From assembly GCF_032854445.1 (NCBI RefSeq), contig NC_088301.1, forward strand, positions 4,453,703-4,513,702: 60,000 nt of DNA, in the 5' to 3' direction. The notes below the pieces were generated by a model. It ran no database searches and had not been told where the DNA came from. It worked only from the letters and a program-made list of their open reading frames with translations. Shown in pieces: positions 12,201 through 22,256 of this stretch. Source of the stretch: Liolophura sinensis. Taxonomy: Eukaryota > Mollusca > Polyplacophora > Chitonida > Chitonidae. Every line of letters begins with the position of its first letter. Position 1 is the first letter of the stretch. The translations under genes were made by a program, and so were the position numbers.

Positions 12201-15200
12201 ACATTGTGAGTCAGTAACATATTTAATCAACTTTGAAGACTTCACTTCAGCTTCCAGTTGCTTTGAGGAACATACATGTATATGTCCTGACTTGTAACTC
12301 TCTGCAAATACCACTCTATCCAGTGGCTCGATCATAATTTCAGTCTTTAGAGACAAATTACAACAAGGGATTGTTAGAAGATATCCATGTTGATTCGTTT
12401 TGAAAACCTCCTGAATATCTTCATGACTAGTACCTTTCTGATCATATTTGTTGTCAGCATGAGAACATCTGTCCCTTCGTGGAATGTCTGAGATGCTGCC
12501 AGGTAACCAATTCTCTACAACACAAACAAGACATTTGCTTCTAGCATAAAAATCCTACAAACTAAATTCAAAATGTATAAAAAGGATAAAAAAAAGCTCA
12601 TTATTTGCACTTACTCTAATTCCTCAACCTTTTCACAAATCAAAGAGCAACATTCAGTGCAATTCATGCACATTTATAATTAGATTTTGGAACAAATGGT
12701 TGGACTGGACAATTTCAGGGCTTCACAAAAAGTATAACTTTATCAGCCTACACAGAATAATGCCATCATAATGTGCTTGAGTAAACACCTTGCACACATG
12801 CAAAGAGGTTGAAGGATTACAATATAATTAATATTCTGAAGTGACACAACAAAGGGTGCAGAGAAATATTAAACTGAACAACAAAGCTGACCATCAGCAC
12901 TGATGACACATACCATGTATCTATCGGACAGTTATATGTGTCAACTTATAACTTGTTAACTTGTGCTACCCACAAGATTTACTCCACAGTCTGACTTCAG
13001 CTCTCCATACACAAGATGAATGAATGTAATAATGATATATAGGAAACATGAACAGCTGTGTCTCTCTCACCTAAAATGGCACATTGATTCTAACTGATCC
13101 ATGCACTTTGTACAGCCACATACAAGGTTTTGGTGAAGTCTGATTAGTCTCTGTTTAGTGAGACTTAAGTGTTCACATCAAAAGTATTATTTTCAGGATA
13201 CCTTAATATGCCTCTGAAAGTTTGTTTTTACAGGCTAAACTATAGGAGAAATGAGTATTCTAGTGTGTAATGTATTATAAAATTTGATGGCAAGAACAAC
13301 ACATCCCACATGCTAAATGCATCATAAAACATGGCTAGTCCAATGTAGACTGCTGTAGAGTTCTATACCTTGAATGTAAACTTGGTGGAGCTCATCACTT
13401 CTATGACATTGAAGGCTGCCCAGCTCACATCATATCCCAGCATTTGTAACTGAAACAAACACTTACCCTTCAGCATAATTTTGCACAAATCACATCTTGT
13501 TAAAAAGCTCCAATATGGAACTGCTAAAGAGTATTTATAATAACATGTGTATAACTACTTCTAAAGATTGTAAGGTTTGCCCTGCCCCTTCAGAAGGATC
13601 TTTGTAGCAGACTAAAGAGTAACAAGTTCAATAACTCTGCACAAGGACTTGTTAAATATTTTGAATAATACAAACTCTTCAGAGAATATGGCCCAGAAAT
13701 TAAATTAAAATTAAGTTGAACATTTCAATAATGAGACTTGTAGTACCTCTGCGAAATAGCGTACAACAAAACTCATTTTAGACAGGTTTACAGTGCAAGC
13801 CACTGCAAACAAGTTCATCAAAAACAGTTTTTCTCAGCCTTGGATTTTCGGGCATTTTATGTACAGTTAATTTTTTTGCAGAATCCCTGTGACAAATCAG
13901 TGTACATTTAGAAACCTTACATAGGTTAACTTGTTGACAGCATTGGCCTTGACGGCAGGGTTTTCCTGTCGCAATTCCTGCTTGATTTCGTCTACACATT
14001 CTGCGATGTATTTACTCTGAAACAAAAGAAAGAGCAACCACCTGATGAGATGACAATTACCTCTAAATTACATTATCAATACTTAAACCTTGATTTATTA
14101 CAATAACATACTGGCCAACAAATGATGAATGGGACTACTGACACACTCATACTGGTGTTAATAGAAGCTGTCCTCACTCTGCAACACCGTCACTGCTCAG
14201 CAATTTGTTATACAGGGTAGTCAACTGAAAACATTTCCCAATCTTACAGGCAGTTGAATAGGGGCCATATGTACACTATTTAAAGCTTATCTCTATTCAT
14301 TATGCTTTCCCAGTTTTACTAGATATTTGGGGTCAGTATGATTGCACACATGTACATTTTAGACTAAAAAATGTCTGAATGTCCTGGATGCATTCAGGTG
14401 TGCATGAAACTTGTTGCTGGTGTCAAAGTATCATAGTGTTTGGTACAACTATACAGATCTGTAGAAATGCGTTCAATGCACACAAACAGCTAGCGGCTGA
14501 AGGCAAAGTGGTATTCCTTATTACTTGTATGTATTGTAATCTGCTCTAAAATTTGTAATTATAGGAATAATTAAAAATACACAGAAACACCAGTGTTTCA
14601 AAACAGATCATAAGGTTGGAAGACACAAACATTTTATTCTAAAAAAAATTATTATAAAGAATTATAAAGCATGTCTGTTTCCAGTACATTTTAGGCAACA
14701 ACATTATCACGCCCTGTCAAACTATCCTGACTCGGGGAGGGGGGGGGGGTAGATTCTGAAAAGTTTTATGTGAGTTCACGCGTCCAAAATTAACTCCTCA
14801 TCAAAGGGTGATGTTGGTGATTTGGTGTGCAGCAGCCTTGGGGCTAAGACAAGTGACATACAGCGACAGTTCCTGAAGATGACAACCAGTATGTGAAAAG
14901 GAACACTGAACATGTGAACTGCAGTATAATCAGTGACTTCTACATTTTTCTGGAGTTAAATAATCTTACATGTAAGAGTCGGCCAATATGATCATGTATA
15001 GTTGATCATATACACTATGCAATACAACTGAAGTATGACAATCACCATTTGTGTCATCCTTCAGCTGTACTTTAGATACATACATCTTCAAAAGGTATCA
15101 ATTAAAATAGATATGTAAATAATGCATGCCAAGGAAAGCTGATGCATTCAATCAGGCCTTGCTTTAAAAAAGAAATCAGAAGAAGAGAAAGATGTTCAGC

Positions 15201-15710
15201 TCTGAATACACATGCAATGAGTTCACCTCTGGAACAGAACCAGTGTAAGAAGCGTGAAATTAATCTGCTCAATGCAATGAAAATAGAAAAATCAGAAACA
15301 TACTCCGTTATTTACAACATGGTGTACAGTTAAAAACTCATGTCATGTCGTTTCCAGTTAAGATTAAGGCTGAAAAAATCAAGGTTCAAAGATACTGAAC
15401 AATGTTCACACCATCTAAATGTACAGTGCACATTTACATTCAGTGTACATTTAGTAGATCTCAGTGGCATTTAAAGTCACAATCAAGAATATTTCACTTA
15501 TATGACAGCAGTCAGGTTTGTGGGTGGAGGAAACCAGCCAAAGCCCTAGGGAAACTACCACACCTGGTTAGTTACTTGAGAAACCTCAAGACTATATAAT
15601 GTCAAGGACAAATCTCATTGAATGAGGGCTAGTGGATTGTCCACCGAAGCCATTAGGTTTCTCAGCCCCTGCACGCAAAAAAAAAAGAAACCCTTTCTAA
15701 ACATTAACTG

Positions 15711-15749
<39 letters not shown>

Positions 15750-18700
15750 TACATTTTGTTTGGTGTCTTGTTGTTTCTAAGTTTAAACCATCCAAAAACC
15801 CTGTGCTTTACCTACACCTGACAACAAAGACACGATCAAAATCAGACACGCACGCCTATCACCATCCTGAAACACACCACACGTATGATTGTGCTGCATG
15901 AAACTTCCACACATACGATAGTGCTGCATGAAACTTCCACACGTACAATTGTGCTGCATGAAACTTCCACACATACGATAGTGCTGCATGAAACTTCCAC
16001 ACGTACAATTGTGCTGCATGAAACTTCCACACATACGATAGTGCTGCATGAAACTTCCACACGTACAATTGTGCTGCATGAAACTTCCACACGTACGATA
16101 GTGCTAAATGAAACTTCCACACATACGATAGTGCTAAATGAAACTTCCACACATACGATAGTGCTGCACGAAACTTCCACACATACACATATATATATGT
16201 ACATTGTTAATGTAAATATAAACACAGCCGGCCATTCTCACCGAATTATGCAAAATACATAAAAGGGCATCAAAAGTTTTGTCTTTGTGTAATTTGTACA
16301 TGTAGAATTCATTCTCACCTCAACATATCACCTGCAGAGGAAGGTAAGACAGCAAGATGCTTTTAGCTCTCTTAAATACCAGACATTTATTTTTAAACAA
16401 TTTAAAAAAATACATGTGACAAAAAAAAAGAAAAGCCTGGTGGGAATAATTAATTTTCTTTAAGAAGGCATTGCAGAAGAAAACAAATCAAGACAAAAAC
16501 AAGGTACATCCACAATGCTACAAACAAACTTTACCACAACCTATGGAAGTCAAGGTCCTAAATAAGAGCACGGCTCTGTGTCATATACAAAAAAAAAATC
16601 ACAAGAAATAACAAATACCAACACCTGCTTACCACATGCCAGTTACAAGCAGCACTTGTAAACTCCAGCCCTCTAGTGACCAAAACATGAACTCAAGGGA
16701 GGGAATCACACAAGACAACAAAACAGTCCCTACCCGTTTGAATGTTGGGAGATCATTCTTGTCATACACAAGTTGGGCCAACTGTCAAATATACATGTAC
16801 ATCTTTGTGATTTCGTTCAGACACTCTTCTGATCAGGCCTTGAAATTTAAACTGTTCCATTAACTTACACATACTTTTCGAGGACAGTAAATTTCTTCAT
16901 AAACTCCCAAAGAATACTTGAAAACTAACTGTCATCTCATAGAGCATTGTGGAATATCTGATATTAATATACACAAGCTTTCTCCTTGCTAACGGCAGTC
17001 TACAATACACTAGCACTTGTTGAGGTAGTATGACGTATGAAGTGGAGAAAGATTATTCAAACAGCCTTCTCACTATGAGAAATTGAAATAGATTGGATAG
17101 TGGAGTAAAGATATCCTTGGATATCAAAAGCATTTTGAAACCGCCTTAAAAGCAAAAATACTGGTGTCCCACTGAAGTACATATATCTTTCTGCACGTTA
17201 ATTAAACAAAAATTAGCCAAAAAAAAAAAGAAGGCATACAGCAATGTTTAATGACACTGTTCAAATTCAAAAGTCTCAAACTCAAGGCTATGATTTTGAG
17301 TCAATTACAAACAATTACAATTTTGAACTTGTAAACACGCTCAGCTTGTCATGTATTTCATGAAGACACAAGGGTTTGCATTCTCTTGACACATCTGCAT
17401 GTGTTTATTAATGACACTAGAGAAAAGCTTTTATCTGTCAAAACCACACAAGTAAGAAAGATTTTGCCTTTCCAACTGCTAACAGCTTTAACCTGCGAAG
17501 CTTTTCTTCAGAATAATTCATGCTGGACCTTTCATTCAAGTCACATGTCTAATGATACATATTTATAGTGTCATCTTGTCGACCTACAAGATTAAACAAA
17601 TCATGTCGTCATGTCATCAGAGTGCTTAGAGTTTGTCAGGTTACACTGGAATATCCTCAATACACTGTGATCCATTCAAATTACATGTCAGACGTTAAAA
17701 TCCAAGCATGTGATAACCTAATTTATATGAGCTGCACTAAGCTTATGAATACATATTAACCCATACATGTACATGTTTAAGTCACTTTGTGAACTCACTG
17801 CTTGTGCGAGGAGATTTCACAGCAGAGGTGTGGAGGATCACGAGTCAGTGTGCATAAAACTGACCCAAATCTACACTCAGTTTTAAATCCCCATAAAGAT
17901 AGGTGATGATGAATTATATTATATAAACAGTAAACCTTCTAAATATATGATGATCATTTTGTTTTCTTTTTTTCTTCTAATTGTTAGAATTGCTCTATCA
18001 CTGTATTATTAACTTCACTTGGTCCATCCAAACAGCACCCTACACTCGCCTAATCTGCTGGTACATCTGCAAACTGCAGGCCATATCCCTTTCAAAGGCA
18101 GGGGATATGACTGGTAAATGTAGCTGGTGATTAAATGCGTTTAAAGAGGTTGTGCCAGAGACTTTTTATGAAATCTTCTCTAACCCAGCCACATTTAATG
18201 TATTTACCAAGACCAGCTCAGTAAATACCATAAGCATACCTGTATTATTTATTCTAAAGAAAGATCTCTAAAAATCAAGGTAGACATCACTAAACAGGCC
18301 ACTATAAACTATACATAAATATACTTTCATTCTTTTTTTTTAGAATTTTGTGCAGAGAGTTAAAGGCGTTCAAACACCCGAATTCTACTGTGGGCTTTAT
18401 GAACTGTGCTATCAGAGATTATGAACTGTGACGTCACAGGGAGTTTTTTCCACTCTAATCATGACACTTAATGTTCGGATGACTCTTTTTACTCATGAGT
18501 AAAAGACTACAGAAATGACATTCCCAAAAATTCCTTCCATCTGGTGAATATCAGAAAAAAAGGGGATGTGACATCAGAGTTCAGGCCATCAGGTGGGCTG
18601 GTAAAGCCCACTATAGTATTCAAATATATGAATGCCTTTTACCGCTCTTCAAAAAAATCTGAAAAAACAAATGAAAGTCCTTTTACGTGTAGTTTTCAGT

Positions 18701-20028
18701 TGTCTGAATGATGAACCTTACTTCATATTTAAGCTTTCTTTCACTTAAGGTTTGAAAAAAGCTATCACATGACCCGAATTTTATTACAGATTTTTAATGG
18801 CGTATCATGCAAACAAGGCTGAATTTAGTGAATGGTAATTATCTAGCTATTCTAAACTCATAGCAAAAGCTTGACTGGGTTTGCACTGGCTGATTTTTCA
18901 TAGTTTAGTCTTTGACACAGCACTAAAATGTACATAAGAATATATCCTGATAGATGCTGGAAATTTAAGATACCATACACAATAGGCATTATCATCATTC
19001 AGTCCTCTCCTGTTTATCATCAGATCGCATTTTAACTGGGTCATAAACAAGCGAAGCTGTGAATTCAAATTAACGTGTGTGTAGCATGTATGTAATGCTT
19101 GGTAGGAATATCGGTACTGTACAATAAAATGTATACAATAGTTCTGCTCTTTTCCGCATGCTTTTACAGTGTTACCGTACATGTAGGTGTGCTCACACAC
19201 ATTCCAGGCTAAACACAGTCATGATATAGACAGTAAATCACTGGTTGAAACATCTGCTTTGACCTGACTTTCTCAATTTTCTTCAGATTATATTCAGCAA
19301 AAAATTTTAATTCAATTTATAAGCAGACAATGATTTTTTGCAACTTCATTAATAAATTATTTACCTGAAGTTCAGTAGTTATTTGTGCATTTCAAGAAAG
19401 CTCAATGCTGTGTGTGTTTGACTCATTTTTAGTCCAATTGAGAAGGCAATTTCTAATCACTTATGCACTGGCACCAACATGTCCACGTTAAGCACATAAA
19501 CTGACATGGCTGTTATGTAGACTTACTATACTACATGTAGAGACAAAATGTAAATGATGGTATATGCATCTTCAGTACAGGCGCTAAAACGATAATAATT
19601 TAAACAACATTAACATCACAACAAAAGCCACCTACATATACACGAACTTCTAAATTTGATTTCATCGGGCTTCAATACTAAATACCAAATCTAAATTCTA
19701 CAAAAATGGTCACAAATTTTCGCTACATCAAAATCTATCATAATCATGCTCATAATTAGGCCAATTCTACCTTGCCAAAACTCCAAAACAAAAACTGACA
19801 AACACATGGCAATTAAACTGCAAGCAAGGACTGATGTGTCTAGAGGAATGGCAAATGGAAATGTGTGATTTGAGGCGAACTTGACCGTCAATTTTTGTAC
19901 CACCTGCCGACTGACAAGTCTACAGCCTTTACCTCAGATTCTTTATGGTTTCGGATACCCCGGACCAAATCCTGCAGATTTTTGTCCAGAACCCTCTCCA
20001 GGGTGCCCTTAACTTTCTTCAGAGCCAT
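115..20028 (-). CDS. AP3D1: AP-3 adaptor complex delta subunit, N-terminal 15 coding exons (gene runs off left edge)
   Basis: AP-3 delta is a large subunit of the AP-3 coat, which sorts cargo from endosome/TGN membranes to lysosomes and lysosome-related organelles. Coding exons, 5' to 3' on the minus strand: 20028-19933, 14016-13921, 13449-13369, 12514-12434, 11821-11714, 11335-11206, 7941-7802, 7426-7353, 6873-6824, 5250-5201, 2527-2479, 1988-1843, 1198-1050, 668-542, 218-115. All borders are GT/AG, phases agree throughout, and the frame stays open for about 494 residues. The start MALKKVKGTLERVLDKNLQD and internal blocks such as SSHNMYDSGVALNGLSCF, SSTNNWVLIKIIKL and LQCLDDKDESIRLR match animal AP3D1 nearly residue for residue. 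The part seen is the HEAT-repeat adaptin trunk. The hinge and ear lie to the left of the window. The start has a strong Kozak context (gccATGG). Identification is essentially certain. Confidence 0.97.
219..541 (-). other. AP3D1 intron 14
   Basis: AT-rich intron between exons 14 and 15. No further conserved coding block or repeat was seen. Introns 13 (669-1049), 8 (6874-7352) and 7 (7427-7801) are similarly featureless. Confidence 0.8.
542..668 (-). CDS. AP3D1: AP3D1 coding exon 14
   Basis: 127 bp, phase 2 in and phase 0 out (TATAG|GTATGT, CAAATG|GTAAGC). Encodes YVSVLVELTRMEGTRHGKLI, then ASQMLDVAIRVAAIRPFAVS and QM. The block is collinear with vertebrate delta adaptin. Confidence 0.95.
1050..1198 (-). 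CDS. AP3D1: AP3D1 coding exon 13
   Basis: 149 bp, phase 0 in and phase 2 out (TTGACAG|GTGTCA, GAATG|GTTAGT). Encodes VSKKNLMEIVKKLMIHMDKA and the IIEICSQSNYQYVTNFEW segment; the tryptophan codon is split with exon 14. Confidence 0.96.
1199..1842 (-). other. AP3D1 intron 12 with a SINE-like fragment
   Basis: Contains a short A-rich tract near 1372-1390. From about 1578 to 1720 there is a diverged interspersed repeat in reverse orientation: a 'ttatttctttgat' tail, then 'actcaagaatgtttcgct', then 'ggaggaaaccgg'. The same order of blocks appears at 57200-57325, which marks it as a member of that family. Confidence 0.6.
1843..1988 (-). CDS. AP3D1: AP3D1 coding exon 12
   Basis: 146 bp, phase 1 in and phase 0 out (TTGACAG|TGAAGT, GGAATG|GTATGT). 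Encodes LKYLGLLAMSRILTTHPKSV, AHKDLILQCLDDKDESIRLR and SLDLLYGM. The acceptor-side ~55 bases recur as degenerate tandem copies in the upstream intron (about 2045-2294). Confidence 0.97.
2045..2294 (-). repeat. Degenerate tandem copies of the AP3D1 exon 12 acceptor edge (intron 11)
   Basis: Three units (about 2045-2119, 2120-2217, 2218-2294) repeat the 5' edge of exon 12 with its upstream intron. Each has a 'ggacatggccagta'-like block, a 'cccaggtacttcact'-like block and a 'gaaagtcaatcattta'-like block. With the exon itself they form an A-B-A'-B' order: the A units carry an extra 'gatgaattacagttctaca' block and the B units lack it. The acceptor AG is lost in two copies and kept in the third (CAC AG|TAAAG). 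A further partial copy may follow to about 2320. Confidence 0.8.
2479..2527 (-). CDS. AP3D1: AP3D1 coding exon 11
   Basis: 49 bp, phase 0 in and phase 1 out (CCTAG|CTCTGT, AACT|GTAAGT). Encodes LCVQKLRILIEDSDQN; the next leucine codon is split with exon 12. Confidence 0.95.
2528..5200 (-). other. AP3D1 intron 10
   Basis: 2.7-kb AT-rich intron. At 2621-2704 the SINE-tail motif 'caccaaccaaataaataaat' is repeated in tandem about 39 bp apart. The rest shows only A/T-rich sequence. Small ORFs at 3125-3439 and 4868-5110 have no recognisable content. Confidence 0.6.
5201..5250 (-). CDS. AP3D1: AP3D1 coding exon 10 (50 bp)
   Basis: Short exon, phase 1 in and phase 0 out (TTACAG|TACTTG, ATACAG|GTACAC). 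Encodes VLVSISSGVPNHSASIQ. A TTCAG 17 bases inside the exon could act as an alternative acceptor, but family alignment requires the upstream one. Confidence 0.93.
5251..6823 (-). other. AP3D1 intron 9
   Basis: 1.6-kb AT-rich intron. Nothing beyond A/T-rich sequence and chance ORFs was seen (for example 5788-6099, Lys/His/Asn-rich as expected of AT-rich DNA). Confidence 0.6.
6824..6873 (-). CDS. AP3D1: AP3D1 coding exon 9 (50 bp)
   Basis: Short exon, phase 2 in and phase 1 out (TTTCAG|TACATC, GCAG|GTAAGT). Encodes STSAMSLLYECINTVIA, a conserved delta-adaptin block. Confidence 0.95.
7353..7426 (-). CDS. AP3D1: AP3D1 coding exon 8
   Basis: 74 bp, phase 0 in and phase 2 out (TTTTAG|TTTGGA, CACAG|GTAAGT). 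Encodes FGALTPLEPRLGKKLIEPLT and NLIH; the split serine codon is completed by exon 9. Confidence 0.95.
7802..7941 (-). CDS. AP3D1: AP3D1 coding exon 7
   Basis: 140 bp, phase 1 in and phase 0 out (TTACAG|GGGTTC, AAACTG|GTGAGT). Encodes GVQSAAVNVICELARKNPKN through SSTNNWVLIKIIKL. The acceptor and the first ~45 bases of the exon are homologous to the repeat unit of the minisatellite that fills the upstream intron, and the exon forms the last unit of that array. Confidence 0.96.
7921..9215 (-). repeat. Minisatellite of about 27 exon-7 acceptor units (intron 6)
   Basis: About 27 head-to-tail units of 47-49 bp. Plus-strand consensus blocks are 'cagctgctgactgaacccc', 'tctaacaagaaatcacagat' and 'aacattgt'. 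Read on the coding strand, each unit contains a 3' splice-site-like TTGTTA(C/G)AG|GGG followed by TTCAGTCAGCAGCTGTCAA, which is the first coding sequence of exon 7. Sub-variants alternate (cctctaaca, cctggaaca, cctgtgaca). The array begins in the exon itself and decays after about 9190. Introns are expected to vary, but coding-edge-derived arrays are unusual. Confidence 0.92.
9216..11205 (-). other. AP3D1 intron 6, non-repeat part
   Basis: Ordinary AT-rich intron sequence, except for a less AT-rich block at about 10712-10945 open in two plus-strand frames. That block matches no family I recognise and lacks convincing splice borders. Confidence 0.5.
11206..11335 (-). CDS. AP3D1: AP3D1 coding exon 6
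   Basis: 130 bp, phase 0 in and phase 1 out (TTTGTAG|ATGACC, CCTG|GTGAGT). Encodes MTSTKPYLRKKAVLIMYKVF and onward to LEDPDPG. The polypyrimidine tract of its acceptor is a run of about 20 T (plus-strand A run, 11340-11359), unusually long and uniform. Confidence 0.96.
11714..11821 (-). CDS. AP3D1: AP3D1 coding exon 5
   Basis: Thirty-six codons, phase 0 to 0 (TGTCAG|GATTTA, ACACTG|GTGAGT). Encodes DLSSHNMYDSGVALNGLSCF and a DLARDLANDIMTL end, the conserved adaptin trunk segment. Confidence 0.97.
12434..12514 (-). CDS. AP3D1: AP3D1 coding exon 4
   Basis: Twenty-seven codons, phase 0 to 0 (TTGTAG|AGAATT, AGAAAG|GTACTA). Encodes RIGYLAASQTFHEGTDVLML and then TTNMIRK, as in other AP-3 delta proteins. 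Confidence 0.96.
13369..13449 (-). CDS. AP3D1: AP3D1 coding exon 3
   Basis: Twenty-seven codons, phase 0 to 0 (TTTCAG|TTACAA, TTCAAG|GTATAG). Encodes LQMLGYDVSWAAFNVIEVMS followed by STKFTFK, an invariant stretch of delta adaptins. Confidence 0.96.
13921..14016 (-). CDS. AP3D1: AP3D1 coding exon 2
   Basis: Thirty-two codons, phase 0 at both ends (TTTCAG|AGTAAA and ACCTAT|GTAAGG). Reads SKYIAECVDEIKQELRQ and then ENPAVKANAVNKLTY, the first HEAT helices. An alternative AG two bases further in would give an immediate stop, which fixes the acceptor. Confidence 0.95.
15480..15580 (-). mobile_element. SINE-like fragment in AP3D1 intron 1
   Basis: 'aagaatatttcacttatatg', 'acagcagtcag' and 'ggaggaaacc' occur in the same order as in the copy at 57200-57325, so this is a diverged reverse-oriented member without its A/T-rich tail. 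Confidence 0.55.
15713..15746. repeat. (AT)n microsatellite
   Basis: Seventeen uninterrupted AT dinucleotides, about 130 bp before the 30-bp minisatellite. Confidence 0.97.
15878..16189. repeat. 30-bp minisatellite with 60-bp higher-order unit
   Basis: About ten copies of a 30-bp unit (aaacttccacac + atacgata + gtgctgcatg). Two variants alternate: 'acatacgata' and 'acgtacaatt'. Three 60-bp dimers, 15901-16080, are identical base for base, which points to recent expansion. Because 30 is divisible by 3, reading frames on both strands stay open for up to 127 codons. These are a by-product of the repeat and not evidence of a gene. Confidence 0.95.
19933..20028 (-). CDS. AP3D1: AP3D1 coding exon 1
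   Basis: Thirty-two codons from the initiator ATG (20028-20026) to a phase-0 donor (GAG|GTAAAG). It encodes the conserved N-terminus MALKKVKGTLERVL that opens the delta adaptin trunk. The ATG is chosen from the family start and the gccATGG context. Confidence 0.96.
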
Positions 20029-20230
20029 GGCGTCCGGCTGACGTCTTCACATACGTGTAGATCAATTTGACTTCATACCATAAAAACCTTTCAATTTTAG
20101 ATAAATTTTAAAGAAATAACTGCACAGTCGCGGATGCATCCCAAAACATGGCTTCCGCCTTGATCATGTGACTGGTTGACGTGTGCGACATTTGGCCGGT
20201 AGTTGTCAAGAGTTATCGCCCCTAAGCCAC
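20029..20230 (-). promoter_or_regulatory. AP3D1 5' leader and proximal promoter (putative)
   Basis: The 200 bp upstream of the AP3D1 ATG. It contains an M-box-like E-box TCATGTGA (20164-20171; TCACATGA on the gene strand), a motif type bound by MITF/TFE factors. It also contains a start-stop triplet pair ATG-TGA (20052-20047) that would be a minimal uORF if transcribed. No TATA box is evident. The transcription start is not determinable from sequence. Confidence 0.4.
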
Positions 20231-21534
20231 ATCTGTCATTTTGTCAATAAAGACTGGTCTGTATGATAACTTGACAAAGCTTAAGAAAACATTAAAGGAA
20301 ACTGCTGGTTGATTCGTCTTGTTGAAAACAAAAATGATTGACATATAAAGCACAATTAAGTGAACACACGGCACAGATGCCGTTCGCCTGAAAACAGAGA
20401 CAGCGGGAAAGGTTTGCATAAAGCATGGTCACCATATGACATGAAAAATATGCATGAAATGAAAACAGTCCCGGTACGCTAGAACAATAACATTGAGAAT
20501 GGTATCCCGAAAGTGACATAGTTGTGTAACCGTGTTCCTGTGAGGACTGGATAGTGAAGTTACTAAATTCTACTTCCATGGCTCAAATTTTGCACCATCA
20601 CTCGGATGTTTTTCTTTATTTGTGTCATCTATAAGCAACCATCATATTTTAACCGATTGGTGATTGTTTCATTTTTTTTCTTCTTTTCCTACTTGCTTTA
20701 TTGTATGATTAATTAGTATTAAACAGGAAACTATCCTACTAGCAGATAGGCTAAGTTGGTATATACGATAGCATATACGGCTTAGTAAGGGTATGCGAAT
20801 TTCGATGCTTAGGAGTAAATTCCAGTTTATTCTGTACTACTTTGGACATTTCCTCTAACAGAATAACCATAAACTGATTAGGAGTTGAATAGGCCTAGCT
20901 GTTTTGTATTAAGCTGATCTCAAAATTTTTATTTCCAAGGCAGGAAAAAGTGACAAATTATACATTGGAGGCCTCCGTGACTTCAAATTCTTTGTTCATA
21001 ATTATAAGTTTCATTAGAAAATCCTCCGAATTATTGAAAATGCTAAATATTTCGAATAGCACTGACTGGCCACTGTACCTATAATCTTCTGAACAATGGG
21101 TTTAGTCAGCATATCTGGGACATATTAAGGAGAATCAGTTTTCTCTGGGCTATGCGCAGTTAACCTCAACCATATATATTTTAAACATGAATATTAGGAA
21201 ATATATGAACATATATGTAGGCCGTCCTCACGCGGTAACCCTGCAAGGTCTTAACTGAAAATTGCTGAAAATTTCATCTTCGAGAAACATGTTGTGGATC
21301 GGGCTTGTAAGAATACGTTATCAAGGATCTCTGTATGAAGTGCAGGTAATGGCTGTCTTCCCTGCATCGTCAGAAACTGCACCGTATCCCCTTCTCTCCT
21401 AAATGTTGTCAGTTTTTATCTACTCTTTGTCTGTAATATTTTTATGTACTTTATACGCAGGGGTTTTAGGTTATTTTGGAAATGTTTCTTGGAACGCCAA
21501 GCATTCATGGTGTAAGAGTGGCATACGCATGCAT
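20231..21534. other. Intergenic, no feature recognised
   Basis: AT-rich sequence upstream of AP3D1. Small ORFs on the minus strand (20222-20419, 20292-20579) show no family motif. No plus-strand exon suggesting a bidirectional partner gene was found. Confidence 0.55.
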
Positions 21535-21539
21535 GTTAG

Positions 21540-21735
21540 GCTTGACGCTAGACCCGCAGCGGTGGAGGAAGCCTCTGTCCCGTGGACGTTAGGTCTGGGG
21601 TTCAATCCCGAATCGAGTCATACGTATAAGACCACATCGATAATTTTGGGTCTACCTCTGCTCGGCATTAGAGGAATATGCCAAGTACTGGTCAGCCCGG
21701 TGTCAGTATCACTGTCAGAAATTTTGGTTCTTCAT
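21540..21735 (+). mobile_element. tRNA-derived SINE copy (degenerate)
   Basis: A Pol III B box is clear (ggttcaatccc, 21599-21609) inside a tRNA-like head that begins near 21550. The downstream body 'ggtgtcagtatcactgtcag' fits a SINE rather than a tRNA gene, and the A box is eroded. Part of a 131-codon ORF here (21403-21798) runs through the repeat and is not a gene. Confidence 0.55.
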
Positions 21736-22245
21736 TGTTCTGCCGACAACCGCGTGGTTTTTTGCTCTCATAATTGGTTCCCTATGGTGTATATGTAATA
21801 TAATCCAAAAGATTTGATTGCTACTGCATCGGTAAGCAATAAACGAAAAAGGTGTGAAATCTAACCGTTAGTGTTGGCTATAGGTACTCTCACGGTCGTC
21901 AGGTGGCGCTGGTTCTACCTTAACGGCCCTTTCGTGGGGCATGTAGAGAAGAATCAACAGTGTCGAAAGTGCAGTGCAGGCCAGTGACGATTCGCTTTAG
22001 TGGTCCACAGACCGTGTTAGTGCGTGGCTGGATGTCAAAGAATTCGGTGCAGCGAAATAAAGATTCACATTTGGTTCTTTGTTTGGTTCTAACTTTGGTT
22101 CCACCTCTGTAGCATGCCAAAGAACTTAGTCGGGTGTCTTGAAAAACCAACCTTTCATACAGAATGTGTGTGGGTGGCGTCATGTCTGGTATCCCTAGGT
22201 TGAGGCAGAACTAAGTAAATATGTCGCCATTAAAACCGGCCTTCT
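21736..22245. other. Intergenic, no feature recognised
   Basis: No gene visible. 'gtcatgtctggtatccct' near 22180 may be a scrap of another SINE. Confidence 0.45.
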
Positions 22246-22256
22246 TCAAGACACAC

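Larger units (their letters stand above)
11336..13368 (-). other. AP3D1 introns 3, 4 and 5 (interrupted by exons 4 and 5)
   Basis: Introns of 854, 612 and 378 bp. No repeat family or additional exon was recognised. Short ORFs here (for example 12102-12356 minus) are in intron sequence with no conserved motif. Intron 2 (13450-13920) is the same. Confidence 0.6.
14017..19932 (-). other. AP3D1 intron 1 (5.9 kb)
   Basis: Large first intron. It holds a G-rich run (about 14736-14750), a SINE-like fragment (about 15480-15580), an (AT)n microsatellite and the 30/60-bp minisatellite listed separately. From 16200 to 19930 nothing beyond AT-rich intron sequence is visible. Confidence 0.65.

Noticed and set aside
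15783-16262. Overlapping open frames of 98-127 codons on both strands encoding 10-residue repeats
   Set aside because: The 30-bp minisatellite period is a multiple of three, so every stop-free frame stays open. There is no start context or splice evidence, and the region is inside AP3D1 intron 1.
21403-21798. 131-codon plus-strand ORF
   Set aside because: It runs through a tRNA-derived SINE with a clear B box; no family motif.
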